From positions 1,364,001 to 1,428,000 of the forward strand of contig NZ_CP064056.1 in assembly GCF_015775975.1 (NCBI RefSeq): 64,000 bases of DNA, written 5' to 3'. The notes beneath the pieces were generated by a model. The model was not told the origin of the DNA and ran no database searches. It worked only from the letters and a program-made list of their open reading frames with translations. Position 1 is the stretch's first letter, and every line of letters begins with the position of its first letter. This document shows, one piece after another, positions 39,166-50,581 of the stretch. This DNA comes from Staphylococcus lloydii (GTDB lineage: Bacteria; Bacillota; Bacilli; Staphylococcales; Staphylococcaceae). The translations under genes and the position numbers were made by a program.

Positions 39166-40296
39166 ATGAAAATTGGAATTACGTGCTATCCATCTATGGG
39201 TGGATCAGGCATTATTGCTACTGAATTAGGTATAAAATTAGCCGAAAGAGGCCATGATATACATTTTATTACTTCTAATATCCCGTTTAGGATTCGTAAA
39301 CCTCTACCCAACATTACATTCCACCAAGTAGAAGTTAATCAATATGCTGTATTTCAATATCCACCATATGACATAACACTTAGTACTAAAATTGCTGAAG
39401 TGATAAATGAATATGATTTAGACTTACTACATATGCACTATGCTGTACCCCATGCTGTATGTGGTATTTTAGCCAAACAAATGTCCGGTAAAGATATTAA
39501 AATAATGACGACATTACACGGCACAGATATCACAGTATTGGGTTATGACCATTCTTTAAAAAATGCAATTAAATTTGGCATCGAAGAAAGCGATATTGTT
39601 ACGAGTGTAAGTAAATCATTAGCGCAACAAACGCAAGAAATTATAGAAACATCTAAAGAAATTGTACCTATTTATAATTTCGTGAGGGAAAATGAGTTCC
39701 CAACAATAAGAAATACTAATTTAAAACAATATTATGGTATTGAAGATGATGAAAAGGTCATTATCCACGTCTCAAACTTTAGAGCTGTTAAACGAATAGA
39801 CACAGTGATTGAAACGTTTGCCAAGATTCATAAGCAAATGGCATCTAAATTGTTATTAATCGGTGATGGTCCCGAATTAATGGACATGAAACAACTTGCA
39901 AAAGACTTAGATATAGAAGAATACATCATCTTTTTAGGCAAGCAAGATTGGGTAAGTGAGTTTTATCAATTAGCCGATTTAGTGTTATTATTAAGCGAAA
40001 AAGAAAGTTTTGGTCTAACGCTTTTAGAAGCGATGAAATCGGGCGTAGTACCAGTTGGGTCTACCGCTGGAGGTATTAAAGAGGTAATTAGACACGGCGA
40101 AACTGGTTATTTAGTAGATGTGGGAGATAGTTCACAAGCAAGTGAATATGCGCTTAAACTATTAACTGACGATACATTGTATAATAAGTTTCAACAAACT
40201 ATGCTCAAAGACATTGAACAAAGATTCTCATCTGATTTAATTACTGATCAATATGAATACTATTATAGACAAATGTTAGAGGGTAATCATGACTAA
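39166..40296 (+). CDS. bshA: Bacillithiol glycosyltransferase BshA
   Basis: A 376-residue GT4 glycosyltransferase that joins UDP-GlcNAc and L-malate in the first step of bacillithiol synthesis. ITCYPSMGGSGIIATELGIK at the N-terminus holds the glycine loop. LLHMHYAVPHAV and TLHGTDITVLG lie in the acceptor domain. EKESFGLTLLEAMKSGVVPV near 285-304 is the GT4 donor-site signature. GGGTGTGAG precedes the ATG, and cca overlaps its end by 8 bases. The bshA-cca-birA order is conserved with Bacillus. Confidence 0.95.
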   Translation: MKIGITCYPSMGGSGIIATELGIKLAERGHDIHFITSNIPFRIRKPLPNITFHQVEVNQYAVFQYPPYDITLSTKIAEVINEYDLDLLHMHYAVPHAVCGILAKQMSGKDIKIMTTLHGTDITVLGYDHSLKNAIKFGIEESDIVTSVSKSLAQQTQEIIETSKEIVPIYNFVRENEFPTIRNTNLKQYYGIEDDEKVIIHVSNFRAVKRIDTVIETFAKIHKQMASKLLLIGDGPELMDMKQLAKDLDIEEYIIFLGKQDWVSEFYQLADLVLLLSEKESFGLTLLEAMKSGVVPVGSTAGGIKEVIRHGETGYLVDVGDSSQASEYALKLLTDDTLYNKFQQTMLKDIEQRFSSDLITDQYEYYYRQMLEGNHD

Positions 40297-41494
40297 TATA
40301 CTATTTGAAGATGCTAAACCTATTATAAAAAATTTAAAAGAACACGGGTTCGAAGCATATTTTGTAGGTGGCTCCGTACGAGATTATTTAATGAATAAAG
40401 ACATTCATGATATCGATATCACTACGAGTGCTACACCAGATGAAATTGAACGTATTTTTCCTAAAACCGTACCCATTGGTAAAGAGCATGGTACGATAAA
40501 TGTATTATTTAATAATAGTAGTTATGAAATTACTACATTTAGAACTGAAGATGAATATGTAAATCATCGTAAACCTAACGGTGTCATTTTTGTACGTGAT
40601 TTATACGAAGATGTTAAACGTCGTGATTTTACCATTAATGCCATTGCAATGGATGAAGCATATAACGTTATAGATTATTTTAATGGTCAAGAAGATATCA
40701 AAGCAGAAAATATTAAAACAGTGGGTCATTCAGTAGAACGGTTCGAGGAAGATGCGCTTAGAATTATTAGAGGATTAAGATTTCAATCTCAATTAGCTTT
40801 TTCATTAGACAACAAAACCTATGAAGGTATGCAATCACAAATTCACAATATCGAATATCTTTCTATAGAACGCATCATCGTGGAATTTAAAAAATTATTC
40901 GCAGGTAAAAATGTGGCTGTAAGTTATCACAATCTTATAAGACTGAACGCATTTGCTTATATTCCTTTCTTCAATCAATACGATATGACTCGTATTAATA
41001 TAAGCGAGCCACTTCCATTTAATCTATTGATTGCATTAATACAAAATAAATTAACGAGTGATAATGCCCAACTAGGACAATTAAAAATAAGTAATAACGA
41101 AAAGAAGGAAATCCAAACTTATAATGATTTATTAACTTCACTTCAAACTATTAATACAAAACAACAACTTAAATTACTTATTTATGATTATGGGTTACAC
41201 TATAACTTAACAATTTTATCTTACAGTGAAACATTTAAACAAAATAATATCGCGCTGCCATCACCAATCATTTTCAACGAACAACTTTTACGTGAAGTCG
41301 CTTATGAAATACCTATTCACGATAGATCCGATATAGACATTTCTGGTAAAGACTTGATAGACAGCCTTCAACAACGAAGTGGCCCATGGATAAAAGAAGC
41401 ATTGAGAAATATTGAAATTGCGATAATTGATGGTCAATTAACGAATTATAAACCTAAAATTTTAGAATGGGTGAAAGAACATGTCAAAATATAG
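40289..41494 (+). CDS. cca: CCA-adding tRNA nucleotidyltransferase
   Basis: A 401-residue class II nucleotidyltransferase that adds or repairs the CCA end of tRNAs without a template. FVGGSVRDYLM near 25-35 and the metal-binding DIDITT form the head domain. KRRDFTINAIAMDE and the EEDALRIIRGLRFQSQL neck motif follow. The RRDFT form fits CCA-adding rather than poly(A) enzymes. The start overlaps bshA. birA overlaps the end by 14 bases, so three genes are tightly coupled. Confidence 0.95.
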   Translation: MTNILFEDAKPIIKNLKEHGFEAYFVGGSVRDYLMNKDIHDIDITTSATPDEIERIFPKTVPIGKEHGTINVLFNNSSYEITTFRTEDEYVNHRKPNGVIFVRDLYEDVKRRDFTINAIAMDEAYNVIDYFNGQEDIKAENIKTVGHSVERFEEDALRIIRGLRFQSQLAFSLDNKTYEGMQSQIHNIEYLSIERIIVEFKKLFAGKNVAVSYHNLIRLNAFAYIPFFNQYDMTRINISEPLPFNLLIALIQNKLTSDNAQLGQLKISNNEKKEIQTYNDLLTSLQTINTKQQLKLLIYDYGLHYNLTILSYSETFKQNNIALPSPIIFNEQLLREVAYEIPIHDRSDIDISGKDLIDSLQQRSGPWIKEALRNIEIAIIDGQLTNYKPKILEWVKEHVKI

Positions 41495-42452
41495 TCAAAG
41501 TGTCATTCATATTTTATATCAACATCAACTTGAATATGTATCCGGACAATATATCGCTGAACAACTTAAGATATCGCGAACTTCAGTCAAAAAAATTATC
41601 GACCAACTTAAAAATGAAGGGTGCGATATTGAATCAATAAATCATCGTGGTCATCGACTAATTACGTTACCTGACAAGTGGTATGAAGGTATCGTAGTGC
41701 CATTAATTCAAGAGCAGCGCCTTTTTGATAATATAGAAGTCCATGAAACTATTAATTCTACGCAACTGCAAGCTAAGCAACAACTAGTCGGGAATAAAGA
41801 ATCTTTTTTAATTTTAAGCGATGAGCAAACGCAAGGTAAAGGCCGCTTCAACAGACCTTGGACCTCTGCCAAAAGTAAAGGGTTATGGATGTCAATTGTG
41901 CTTCGACCAGCGGTAGCCTTTTCAATGATAACTAAATTTAATTTATTTATAGCTTTAGGTATTCGAGACGCTATTCAACAGTTTTCCAACGATGAAGTTA
42001 AAGTGAAGTGGCCAAACGATATATACATTGAAGGCAAAAAAGTTTGTGGATTTTTAACTGAAATGGTCGCAAACAGTGATGGTATAGAAGCGGTTATTTG
42101 TGGTATAGGAATTAATATGAATCATCACACAGAAGATTTCGTCGATGAATTAAAGCAAAAAGCAACGAGTATAGCACTACACAGCAATGAAAAGATAAAT
42201 CGTTATCAATTTTTAAAATCACTTATCACTAATATAGAATATCGTTATGCTCAATTTAATACTAAATCCTTTGAAGCAATTCGTGATGAATACATAGAAG
42301 CTTCAAACATCTGGAATAAAGAGTTAAGATTTACAGAGAATAATATTCAGTTTAACGGTAAAGCAATAGACATTGATAACGAAGGCTTTTTAATTGTAAA
42401 GGACAGTACTGGCGAAATAAAAAAACTAATGAGTGCTGATATAGAATTATAA
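41481..42452 (+). CDS. birA: Biotin-protein ligase and biotin repressor BirA
   Basis: A 323-residue bifunctional protein. The N-terminal winged helix (about 1-60, [20 protein letters not shown]) binds DNA. The ligase domain has [20 protein letters not shown] near 116-135, which binds biotinyl-AMP, and [16 protein letters not shown] near 174-189. A C-terminal SH3-like domain follows. It attaches biotin to carboxylases and represses biotin genes. The start overlaps cca, with no strong separate ribosome-binding site; the next gene starts 22 bases after the stop. Confidence 0.95.
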   Translation: MSKYSQSVIHILYQHQLEYVSGQYIAEQLKISRTSVKKIIDQLKNEGCDIESINHRGHRLITLPDKWYEGIVVPLIQEQRLFDNIEVHETINSTQLQAKQQLVGNKESFLILSDEQTQGKGRFNRPWTSAKSKGLWMSIVLRPAVAFSMITKFNLFIALGIRDAIQQFSNDEVKVKWPNDIYIEGKKVCGFLTEMVANSDGIEAVICGIGINMNHHTEDFVDELKQKATSIALHSNEKINRYQFLKSLITNIEYRYAQFNTKSFEAIRDEYIEASNIWNKELRFTENNIQFNGKAIDIDNEGFLIVKDSTGEIKKLMSADIEL

Positions 42453-42474
42453 ACACAGAAAGGAGGAAAACATA

Positions 42475-45159
42475 ATGACCGAACCGTGTTACGCTGTAGT
42501 CGACCTAGAAACTACAGGAAACCAATTAGATTTCGATGAAATAATACAAATCGGTATTACTTTCGTGCGTGAAAACAAAATTATCGGTACGTATCATTCT
42601 ATGATAAAAACAGATTTAGAAATTCCTCCATTTATTCAAGCACTAACATCAATAGAAGAAGATATGTTGGCACAGGCGCCATATTTTCAAGATATAGCTG
42701 AGGATATATACAACCAACTCAAAGATTGTATTTTTGTCGCTCATAATGTGGCATTTGATTTGAATTTTATCCGTAAATCATTTAAAAACTGCGGCATTAA
42801 ATATAAACCTCGCAAAGTTTTAGATACATTAGAACTATTTAAAGTGGCTTTTCCTACAGATAAGAGTTATCAACTAAGTGAACTTGCAGAAGCGCATGAC
42901 ATTCCTTTAGATAACGCTCATAGGGCAGACGAAGATGCAACGACTACGGCTAAGTTAATGATCCTAGCTTTTGAAAAATTTTCAGAATTACCGTTAGATA
43001 CGCTTAAGCAATTGTATTATTTAAGTAAAAACCTTAAATATGATTTGCATGATATTCTGTTTGAATTAATACGTGCGCAGCACACTACGGATTTACCACA
43101 ACATTTTGCTAAATTTGAGCAAATCATTTATAAAAAGCAAAAAGATTTTAAAATGCCACACCTAGAATATAATGGCACATTAAAAGAGTTATATACTAAT
43201 ATTATAGAGCGTTTAGATATGACGTATAGACCACAACAACTGTATCTAGCAGAAATTATATTAGAGCAATTAATGCACAGTAGTAAAGCAATGATTGAGG
43301 CGCCATTAGGCAGTGGAAAGTCATTCGCTTATTTATTGGCAGCATTAATGTATAACATTGAAACAGGCAAGCATGTCATGATTTCAACGAATACGAAATT
43401 ACTACAAAATCAATTATTAGAAAAAGATATACCTATGATTAAGCAAGCTTTAAACTTTAAAGTGAATACCACGCTAATCAAAAGCAAAAATGAATATATT
43501 TCTCTAGGTTTAATTAGTCAAATTTTAAAAGACGAATCGAGTAATTACGAAGTAAGTATATTAAAAATGCAATTATTAATATGGATTACTGAAACAGATA
43601 CCGGTGACATACAAGAGCTGAATTTAAAAGGCGGTCAAAAAATGTATTTTGACCAAAAATTAGAAACTTATGTACCCGTACGAAATGATATTCATTACTA
43701 TAATTTTATTAAACGTAATGCTTATAACATTCAAATAGGTATAACAAACCATGCACATTTAATACATTCGTCGCCAGATAATTCAATTTATCAATTATTT
43801 GATGATTGTATCATTGATGAGGCACATCGCTTACCTGATTACGCTTTAAATCAAGTAACAAATGAATTAAGTTATTCAGATATAAAATATCAACTTGGCT
43901 TAATTGGTAAAACAGAAAATGAAAAGCTTTTAAAATCTATTGATACACTTGAACAAAAGCGTATTTTAGAAAAGCTAGATATTCCACCGATTGATGTTTT
44001 TGGTCTCAAAGTTACGATAAATGAAATACATGATTTGAATGAACAACTTTTTGATACAATTTTCAAAACTATTCATAATTCAGAAGTTCATGATGATGAT
44101 ATGCACAAACTTCATTTTGTATACCATTTTGATAGTGAGCCTATCATTAAAGACCTATCTACAATTATTCATAAATTGAATATGTCTTTAGAATTCTTCA
44201 ACGGTATGAGTCACAAAATGATTAAATCAGTTAGAAAGCAACTGTTATATATCAATAATCGTTTTAAGGCTATTGAACAAAGTTTAAAAAATAATCATAC
44301 AAGTTATTTATCTATAAAAAACTTATCACAAAAATCTACTATTAAGTTACATGTTAAAGATTATAACGTTAAAGATGTCTTGACGTCCCAAGTGTTGAAT
44401 AAGTTTAATGCATTAACATTTATCTCTGGTACTTTAACTTTCAACCATTCATTTGATAACTTTAAAAATTGGTTCAATGAAGACGTATCATTCAATACGT
44501 ATGAGATTGACAATAACACGTATAATGCAAATCAAACCACGGTGTTTATCCCTAATGATGTTGCATCATACAACTATAAAAACATTAATGATTATGTATC
44601 TTCGATAATTAATTATGTGACTGAATACGTCAATGTAGTAGAGTCAAAATGTTTAATACTCTTTACGAGTTATAGAATGATGCATCTTGTTCAAGAACTA
44701 TTAAATGAACTACCTGAATTTGAAGACTATGTCATTCTCACGCAACAACCTAATCAAAATTATAAAATCGTGCAACAATTCAATAGTTTTGACAAAGCAA
44801 TTCTTTTAGGTACGGGAACATTCTTTGAAGGCTTTGATTTTCAGTCAAATGGTATTAAATGCGTAATGATCGCCAAACTACCATTTATGAATCAAAATAA
44901 TACTAAATTCTGGTTAATGGAATCTGAATTTACATCTACATTTAAAGAATATGTATTACCAGATGCAGTAACTCGTTTCAGACAAGGTATTGGTCGCTTA
45001 ATCAGAAGTGAAAACGATAAAGGCATATTAGTATCTTTTGATGACAGACTGATTAATAGTAGTTACAAACATTTCTTTGAACAGTCATTAGAAAATTTCA
45101 GACAAAACAAAGGTGATATAAAACAATTTCATCGTTTGTTAAATAAAATTAAAAAGTAA
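42475..45159 (+). CDS. dinG: DinG-family protein with N-terminal DnaQ exonuclease domain
   Basis: An 894-residue fusion. An N-terminal DEDDh exonuclease (about 1-165) has [24 protein letters not shown] and HRADEDA. The helicase-like core has Walker A APLGSGKS near 275 and DEAH near 449, plus [11 protein letters not shown] and [12 protein letters not shown] at the C-terminus. Between Walker A and DEAH there is only one cysteine, directly before DEAH, so the iron-sulfur cluster of XPD-type helicases is missing. S. aureus DinG, with the same architecture, is reported to act as a 3'-5' exonuclease. AAAGGAGG precedes the ATG. Confidence 0.94.
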   Translation: MTEPCYAVVDLETTGNQLDFDEIIQIGITFVRENKIIGTYHSMIKTDLEIPPFIQALTSIEEDMLAQAPYFQDIAEDIYNQLKDCIFVAHNVAFDLNFIRKSFKNCGIKYKPRKVLDTLELFKVAFPTDKSYQLSELAEAHDIPLDNAHRADEDATTTAKLMILAFEKFSELPLDTLKQLYYLSKNLKYDLHDILFELIRAQHTTDLPQHFAKFEQIIYKKQKDFKMPHLEYNGTLKELYTNIIERLDMTYRPQQLYLAEIILEQLMHSSKAMIEAPLGSGKSFAYLLAALMYNIETGKHVMISTNTKLLQNQLLEKDIPMIKQALNFKVNTTLIKSKNEYISLGLISQILKDESSNYEVSILKMQLLIWITETDTGDIQELNLKGGQKMYFDQKLETYVPVRNDIHYYNFIKRNAYNIQIGITNHAHLIHSSPDNSIYQLFDDCIIDEAHRLPDYALNQVTNELSYSDIKYQLGLIGKTENEKLLKSIDTLEQKRILEKLDIPPIDVFGLKVTINEIHDLNEQLFDTIFKTIHNSEVHDDDMHKLHFVYHFDSEPIIKDLSTIIHKLNMSLEFFNGMSHKMIKSVRKQLLYINNRFKAIEQSLKNNHTSYLSIKNLSQKSTIKLHVKDYNVKDVLTSQVLNKFNALTFISGTLTFNHSFDNFKNWFNEDVSFNTYEIDNNTYNANQTTVFIPNDVASYNYKNINDYVSSIINYVTEYVNVVESKCLILFTSYRMMHLVQELLNELPEFEDYVILTQQPNQNYKIVQQFNSFDKAILLGTGTFFEGFDFQSNGIKCVMIAKLPFMNQNNTKFWLMESEFTSTFKEYVLPDAVTRFRQGIGRLIRSENDKGILVSFDDRLINSSYKHFFEQSLENFRQNKGDIKQFHRLLNKIKK

Positions 45160-45243
45160 CATCGTGCTACATTGAATTAACTAGATGTTATGTAATGATT
45201 TTGTTAAAATATATAAGGATAAATTAATTATAGGAGACTGGTT

Positions 45244-46536
45244 ATGAAGACAACAATTAAAGAAGCAAAAAATTATCTTAACCAAGAAGTGACAATTGGT
45301 GGTTGGCTACACAATAAACGTTCAAGTGGTAAAATAGCTTTCTTACAACTTAGAGATGGAACTGGGTTTATGCAAGGTGTCGTAGTGAAGGCAGAAGTTT
45401 CAGAAGACACATTCCAGTTAGCTAAAAATATTACTCAAGAATCTTCACTTTTTGTTACTGGCGTTATTACAGAGGATACACGTTCAGATCTTGGTTACGA
45501 AATGCAAGTTAAATCAATAGAGGTAATAGACGAAGCGCATGATTATCCTATCACGCCAAAAAACCATGGTACAGAATTTTTAATGGACCATAGACATTTA
45601 TGGCTACGTTCTAAAAAGCAACATGCTGTTATGAAAATTAGAAACGAAATTATTCGTGCGACGTACGAATTTTTCAATAACAATGGATTCACGAAAATTG
45701 ATCCACCGATTTTAACGGCAAGTGCACCCGAAGGTACGAGTGAACTTTTCCACACTAAATATTTTGATGAAGATGCATTTTTATCTCAAAGTGGACAATT
45801 ATATATGGAAGCTGCAGCAATGGCACACGGTAAAGTCTTTTCATTCGGACCAACGTTCAGAGCTGAAAAATCTAAAACACGTCGTCATTTAATCGAGTTT
45901 TGGATGATTGAACCAGAAATGGCATTTTATAACCATGATGATAGCTTAGAAGTACAAGAACAATACGTGACACATATCGTTCAGTCAGTATTAAAAAATT
46001 GTACAATCGAACTTAAAACTTTAGAGCGTGATACTGAAAAATTAGCTAAAGTTGCAACGCCATTCCCAAGAATTAGCTATGATGATGCCGTTACGTTCTT
46101 AAAAGAAGAAGGATTCGACGACATTGAATGGGGCGAAGATTTTGGTGCACCTCATGAAACTGCAATTGCTAATCATTATGATTTACCAGTATTTATTACA
46201 AACTATCCAACTAAGATTAAACCATTCTATATGCAACCAAACCCTGAAAATGAAGACACTGTGCTATGTGCTGATTTAATTGCACCTGAAGGCTATGGTG
46301 AAATTATTGGCGGCTCAGAACGTATCAATGACTTAGCGTTAATGGAACAACGTATCAACGAACACGAATTAGACGCTGAAAGCTATAGCTATTATTTAGA
46401 TTTACGTAAATATGGTAGTGTACCACACAGTGGTTTCGGTCTAGGCTTAGAACGTGCAGTGGCATGGATATCTGGCGTAGAACATGTAAGAGAAACATCA
46501 CCATTCCCAAGATTACTAAATCGTTTATATCCATAA
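45244..46536 (+). CDS. asnS: Asparaginyl-tRNA synthetase
   Basis: A 430-residue class IIb synthetase. An N-terminal OB-fold anticodon-binding domain (about 1-110) includes [20 protein letters not shown]. Motif 2 lies in [20 protein letters not shown] near 202-221, and motif 3 in [20 protein letters not shown] near 392-411. The absence of an extended aspartate-type insertion supports AsnRS over AspRS. AGGAGA precedes the ATG. I saw no T-box leader in the 84 bases upstream. dnaD follows after a terminator. Confidence 0.96.
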   Translation: MKTTIKEAKNYLNQEVTIGGWLHNKRSSGKIAFLQLRDGTGFMQGVVVKAEVSEDTFQLAKNITQESSLFVTGVITEDTRSDLGYEMQVKSIEVIDEAHDYPITPKNHGTEFLMDHRHLWLRSKKQHAVMKIRNEIIRATYEFFNNNGFTKIDPPILTASAPEGTSELFHTKYFDEDAFLSQSGQLYMEAAAMAHGKVFSFGPTFRAEKSKTRRHLIEFWMIEPEMAFYNHDDSLEVQEQYVTHIVQSVLKNCTIELKTLERDTEKLAKVATPFPRISYDDAVTFLKEEGFDDIEWGEDFGAPHETAIANHYDLPVFITNYPTKIKPFYMQPNPENEDTVLCADLIAPEGYGEIIGGSERINDLALMEQRINEHELDAESYSYYLDLRKYGSVPHSGFGLGLERAVAWISGVEHVRETSPFPRLLNRLYP

Positions 46537-46551
46537 AATATAAAGCAAATT

Positions 46552-46584
46552 GTCCAGTCATCATAATAACGGCTGGACTTTTTT
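46552..46584 (+). terminator. Terminator of asnS
   Basis: GTCCAGTC pairs with GGCTGGAC (one G-T pair) across an 11-base loop, followed by six Ts. Confidence 0.86.
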
Positions 46585-46618
46585 ATCACTTATTTAATAT
46601 TGAAAAGGGGGAAACTGG

Positions 46619-47305
46619 ATGAATGCCTATCAATTAAAAACAAGACCGGTTGTTATTCGTAAAGAACTCCTTTATCATTACAACGAACTTGGCATTAATG
46701 AAACTGAATTAGTAATTTTGATTAAGTTACTCCACGCCGGCGAGACGTCAAATAAGCAGCCATCGATCGAGTCGTTACAACAAGGTACAACTTTAGAAGC
46801 CAGACAAATTACTGCAATTATTCAAAACTTAATTCAACGCGATTTATTGAACCTTAATGTACGCAAAGACGAAGAGGGGAAATTCACTGAATATATGGAT
46901 TTAGATCCTTTTTACGATAAGCTAAGCTCAATTTTGACACAATCTGACATTACTCAAAAAACTAAGCAAAATGAATTAGATTTTAATCAATTATTCCAAA
47001 ATGTTGAACAAACTTTCGGACGTCCTTTGTCACCATTTGAAATGGAAACATTAAATCAATGGATTGATGTCGATCAACATGATTTAGATGTTATTCAAGC
47101 TGCTTTAGATGAGGCGTCGAGTCAAAATAAATTATCGTTTAAATATTTAGACCGCATTTTATTAAACTGGAAGAAAAATAATGTGAAGACGATTGAAGAT
47201 TCTAAAAAAATTACCCAACAATTTAATCAACCTAAAATGAAACATACTGTGGAAAATATACCGAAAGTTGATTGGCTAAATGGAGGTTCACCTGATGGTA
47301 AGTAA
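46619..47305 (+). CDS. dnaD: DNA replication initiation protein DnaD
   Basis: A 228-residue primosome protein acting with DnaA/DnaB at origin remodelling and restart. The N-terminal winged helix (about 1-95) has NETELVILIKLLHAGE. The C-terminal DDBH2 domain (about 125-195) has FEMETLNQWIDVDQHDLDVI and the YxxxI-type motif FKYLDRILLNWKKNNVKT. GGGGG precedes the ATG. nth overlaps its 3' end by 11 bases; dnaD-nth-ypoC matches B. subtilis. Confidence 0.94.
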   Translation: MNAYQLKTRPVVIRKELLYHYNELGINETELVILIKLLHAGETSNKQPSIESLQQGTTLEARQITAIIQNLIQRDLLNLNVRKDEEGKFTEYMDLDPFYDKLSSILTQSDITQKTKQNELDFNQLFQNVEQTFGRPLSPFEMETLNQWIDVDQHDLDVIQAALDEASSQNKLSFKYLDRILLNWKKNNVKTIEDSKKITQQFNQPKMKHTVENIPKVDWLNGGSPDGK

Positions 47306-47954
47306 TAAAAAAGCTTTAAATATGATAGATGTCATAGCGAAAATGTTTCCAAACGCAGAATGTGAACTTGTGCATGACAATCCTTTTGAACTCACAATTG
47401 CCGTTTTGCTATCTGCTCAAACGACAGATAATGCAGTTAATAAAATTACTAAACCACTCTTTGAAAAATATAAAAGTCCAGAGGATTATTTAGCAGTAGA
47501 CATTTCGGAATTAGAAAATGATATTAGAACTATTGGACTATATAGAAACAAAGCGAAAAATATTAAAAAGCTTTGCCAATCGTTGTTAGACAAATTTGAT
47601 GGGCAAATTCCGCAAACACATGCTGAATTAGAGAGCTTAGCGGGTGTAGGAAGAAAAACAGCCAACGTAGTTATGAGTGTTGCTTTTGGCGAACCCTCAT
47701 TAGCAGTTGATACACATGTCGAAAGAGTTTCTAAACGACTGGGTATCTGTCGTTGGAAAGATAACGTGAGACAAGTAGAAGACAAGCTATGTAAAGTAGT
47801 TCCAAGAGAACGTTGGAATAGAACACATCATCAATTAATATTTTTTGGTAGATACCACTGTCTGTCACGTAGCCCTAAATGTGACATTTGTCCACTTTTT
47901 GAAGATTGTAGAGAAGGCCAAAAACGTTACAAGGCGACAATGAAAGAAGCGTGA
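47295..47954 (+). CDS. nth: Endonuclease III
   Basis: A 219-residue DNA glycosylase/AP lyase that removes oxidised pyrimidines. The helix-hairpin-helix ESLAGVGRKTANVVMSVAFG carries the catalytic lysine, and the aspartate is in AVDTHVERVSKRL. Four cysteines for the [4Fe-4S] cluster are at 189, 196, 199 and 205. The frame is open 5 codons earlier, but that ATG is part of the GGAGGT ribosome-binding site. ATG 47295 lies 7 bases after it and gives the family length. Confidence 0.96.
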   Translation: MVSNKKALNMIDVIAKMFPNAECELVHDNPFELTIAVLLSAQTTDNAVNKITKPLFEKYKSPEDYLAVDISELENDIRTIGLYRNKAKNIKKLCQSLLDKFDGQIPQTHAELESLAGVGRKTANVVMSVAFGEPSLAVDTHVERVSKRLGICRWKDNVRQVEDKLCKVVPRERWNRTHHQLIFFGRYHCLSRSPKCDICPLFEDCREGQKRYKATMKEA

Positions 47955-47959
47955 TAAAT

Positions 47960-48298
47960 ATGATTACTAAAGATGACTTTAATAATATAGAATCAGAGTT
48001 AGATTACTTTGCACATCATAAGCAATTGAAATCTGATAAAGCAAAAACATACTTAGATAAATACTTTGATTTAATTATCGATTATTTTAAGCAAATTAAT
48101 AACATTCAATCATTAAATTTAGATGAATTAGAACAATTACCAGTCGTTCCTATGAATTTTCTAGAACGCTATCGCTATATGCAACAAAGAAAATATCATT
48201 TTATGGGTTACCGTCAAATGAAAACGTTAAAATCTGAATTAATAAAAATGAACGCATCTTATCAAATAAGACAAAAAAACTCCGGTCTCAGTAATTGA
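47960..48298 (+). CDS. YpoC-like protein of unknown function
   Basis: A 112-residue helical, charged protein containing LPVVPMNFLERYRYMQQRKY and MGYRQMKTLKSELIKMN. By position between nth and the PBP gene it corresponds to B. subtilis ypoC, whose function is not established. The frame is open from GTG 47951, which overlaps the nth stop. I prefer ATG 47960 because GAAAGAAG lies 10 bases upstream, though this site is weak. Its stop codon lies inside the terminator stem that follows. Confidence 0.7.
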   Translation: MITKDDFNNIESELDYFAHHKQLKSDKAKTYLDKYFDLIIDYFKQINNIQSLNLDELEQLPVVPMNFLERYRYMQQRKYHFMGYRQMKTLKSELIKMNASYQIRQKNSGLSN

Positions 48299-48314
48299 GA
48301 CCGGAGCCTTTTTT
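48273..48314. terminator. Bidirectional terminator between ypoC and pbp2
   Basis: A perfect 11-bp stem (CTCCGGTCTCA with TGAGACCGGAG, loop GTAAT) has A7 on the left and T6 on the right. It overlaps the ypoC stop and lies 60 bases beyond the pbp2 stop. Confidence 0.9.
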
Positions 48315-48376
48315 GTTTAGTTACAAGTAAATAACTAAGTTAACGCATTGGCACTTCTATGTGAAGTAGTGTCGTC

Positions 48377-50581
48377 TTATTGTTGACTTGCGTTGTTAGT
48401 ACTTTGACTATTTGTAGTACTTTGACTGTTTGCATTAGTTGAACTATTGCTAGAACTACTGTTTGAACTACTGTTTGAACTTGATGAGTTTGAACTACTG
48501 CTTCCGCCTTGTCCAGTTGGTTTGTTATCAGTAGTGTCATCATCCTTATGACCTTTAATGTACAAGCTATCCTTACTGTCGCCACCAACTGAATCTGGTT
48601 TTTTGTAATCTTCACCATTTTTAGGGTTGATTTGTGACATTACATCTTTTAATAGATATTGAGGATATTCTTGTTCAGTATGACCAACGAATGAATTAGT
48701 ACCACCTTGTTTGACTTTATTGAAGCCCATCCACACTGACATAGTGTACTTAGGCGTAAAGCCATTAATCCAAACATCTTTTGCTGCATCATCAGGTAAG
48801 TTGTACTGTTGATAAGTTTCCTGACCATAAGTACCTGTACCAGTTTTAGCAGCTAAGTTAATGCCGTCTACACCGTGTCCATACGCTGAACCATATGCTT
48901 CAAATGTACCTTTAAGGATTTCAGCAAGCATATAAGATGTAGAATCTTTCATAGCTTTATGGCTAGTATGATCGTATTCGATCGTGTCGCCATCTTCTTT
49001 AACAACTTTTTTAATAGAGTGTGCATTGTTATAAGTACCACCATTTGCAATTGAAGCAAATGCTGAAGCTAATTGAGTAGGTGAGAATTCAGAAGCTGAA
49101 CCACCAAGTACTTCAGAAGGACCAATGTCACTACTATAGTCTAAGCCAACTTTCTTAGCAAATTTCTTCGGTGCGTCTTTACCTGCATCTTGGATTGTAT
49201 CTTGCCAAGTTTTTAGTGCTGGGATATTGAAACTTTCTCTCAATGCATCATAAATTTTAACTGTACCATGACCTTTAGTGTCATAGTTTCTAAATGTTAC
49301 ACCGTCTACTTGATAAGAGCTTTCGTCTTTAATCGCGTGATTAGTTGCCCAGTTCATATTTTCAATCGCTGGACCGTATGCTAAGAACGGTTTTAAAGAA
49401 GAACCAGTAGGGTGTGCATCAGTTGCTTGGTTTCTATCTACAATATCTTTATAGTTACGACCACCAGAAATTGCTGCTAGTGAACCTGACTTACTGTCTA
49501 CGATTGAAGCACCAACTTGTTGATCACTATTTTTGTAGTAGCTACCATTATTAATGCGATCTTGTAACGTTGATTGAGCATCTTTATCCATGTTTGTATA
49601 AATCTTGACGCCGCTGTTTAATACAGAACCTAAATTTTTATTTTTAAATTCTGGATTATTCATTAATTCTGATTTAACAAAGTTAATGTACGAATCATAC
49701 TCTGGATGCTCATTCTTATCTGTGACTTCACGTTGCTTGTCAGTACGTTTAACTAAGTTATCTTGAAGTGACGTTTTTTGCGCCTCTTCTTTTTGTTTCT
49801 TAGTTATTCTATGGTGATAGTTCATTAGATAAAGTACCGTATCTTTTCTTGATTCCGCTTCTTTAGGATGATCATAGATGTTGTAAGTATTTGGTACTTG
49901 AGGTAAACCTGCTAAATATGCTGATTCAGCTAGATTTAAATCTTTTAAATCTTTGTTGAAATAATACTTAGCTGCGGCTTTAACACCGTAAACACCGTCA
50001 GAGTAATAAATTTTGTTTAAGTATATTTGGAAAATTTCATCCTTACTATACTCTTGTTCTAAACGGTAAGATAAGTATGCTTCTTGTGCTTTACGTGCGA
50101 TAGATTTTTGATCTGTAAGGAATGAACGTTTTACAACTTGTTGTGTTAACGTTGATGCACCTTGTGAACCAAAACCACCTGTAAGGTTTTTCGCAACAGC
50201 ACCAAATAGACGTTTATAGTCTAAAGCACCATGATCATAGAATCTATTATCTTCAGTAGCCAATACTGCATTTTTCATGTTTTTTGGCACTTCATCAAGA
50301 TCCACATGAGCACGACGTTGGCCATTATCCACTGTTTTTATCAAATCGCCATCTTTATCATAAATCTTAGCTGGGATAGGATCTTGTAATTTCGACTCAG
50401 TAAATGCAGGAGCTTTCCATGCATAATAAGCGAATAACAAAATACCTACAAGCGCTAATACGATAAACGCAATTATTAGAAAACCAATGATTTTAATGAC
50501 TGTACGCTTGATATTTCTATTCTTTTTTTTCTCGGACTTTCCATTGTTGTTTGCATCGGAAGTCCTCTTGTTCTCCGTCAT
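48377..50581 (-). CDS. pbp2: Bifunctional penicillin-binding protein 2 (class A)
   Basis: A 734-residue membrane enzyme polymerising and cross-linking peptidoglycan at the septum. One membrane anchor is at about 29-52. The glycosyltransferase GT51 domain has [17 protein letters not shown] with Glu110. The transpeptidase domain has the nucleophile motif PTGSSLKPF near 390-400, SFN near 448 and KTGTGTYG near 578. The last 50 residues are a Ser/Asn/Gln-rich tail of low complexity. GAGGACC precedes the ATG. It overlaps the end of recU by 4 bases, as in S. aureus. Confidence 0.95.
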   Translation of the reverse strand: MTENKRTSDANNNGKSEKKKNRNIKRTVIKIIGFLIIAFIVLALVGILLFAYYAWKAPAFTESKLQDPIPAKIYDKDGDLIKTVDNGQRRAHVDLDEVPKNMKNAVLATEDNRFYDHGALDYKRLFGAVAKNLTGGFGSQGASTLTQQVVKRSFLTDQKSIARKAQEAYLSYRLEQEYSKDEIFQIYLNKIYYSDGVYGVKAAAKYYFNKDLKDLNLAESAYLAGLPQVPNTYNIYDHPKEAESRKDTVLYLMNYHHRITKKQKEEAQKTSLQDNLVKRTDKQREVTDKNEHPEYDSYINFVKSELMNNPEFKNKNLGSVLNSGVKIYTNMDKDAQSTLQDRINNGSYYKNSDQQVGASIVDSKSGSLAAISGGRNYKDIVDRNQATDAHPTGSSLKPFLAYGPAIENMNWATNHAIKDESSYQVDGVTFRNYDTKGHGTVKIYDALRESFNIPALKTWQDTIQDAGKDAPKKFAKKVGLDYSSDIGPSEVLGGSASEFSPTQLASAFASIANGGTYNNAHSIKKVVKEDGDTIEYDHTSHKAMKDSTSYMLAEILKGTFEAYGSAYGHGVDGINLAAKTGTGTYGQETYQQYNLPDDAAKDVWINGFTPKYTMSVWMGFNKVKQGGTNSFVGHTEQEYPQYLLKDVMSQINPKNGEDYKKPDSVGGDSKDSLYIKGHKDDDTTDNKPTGQGGSSSSNSSSSNSSSNSSSSNSSTNANSQSTTNSQSTNNASQQ
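48430..48500. repeat. Degenerate short tandem repeats at the 3' end of pbp2
   Basis: TTTGAACTACTG occurs three times, with related copies beside it, encoding the Ser/Asn-rich C-terminal tail of PBP2. Such repeats can change length by slippage. Confidence 0.55.

Noticed and set aside
42961..43000. CodY-like box (AATTTTCAGAATT) inside dinG
   Set aside because: Imperfect match, inside coding sequence and far from any promoter.
45160..45243. T-box leader before asnS
   Set aside because: The 84-base gap is too short and lacks the conserved T-box sequence and a terminator.
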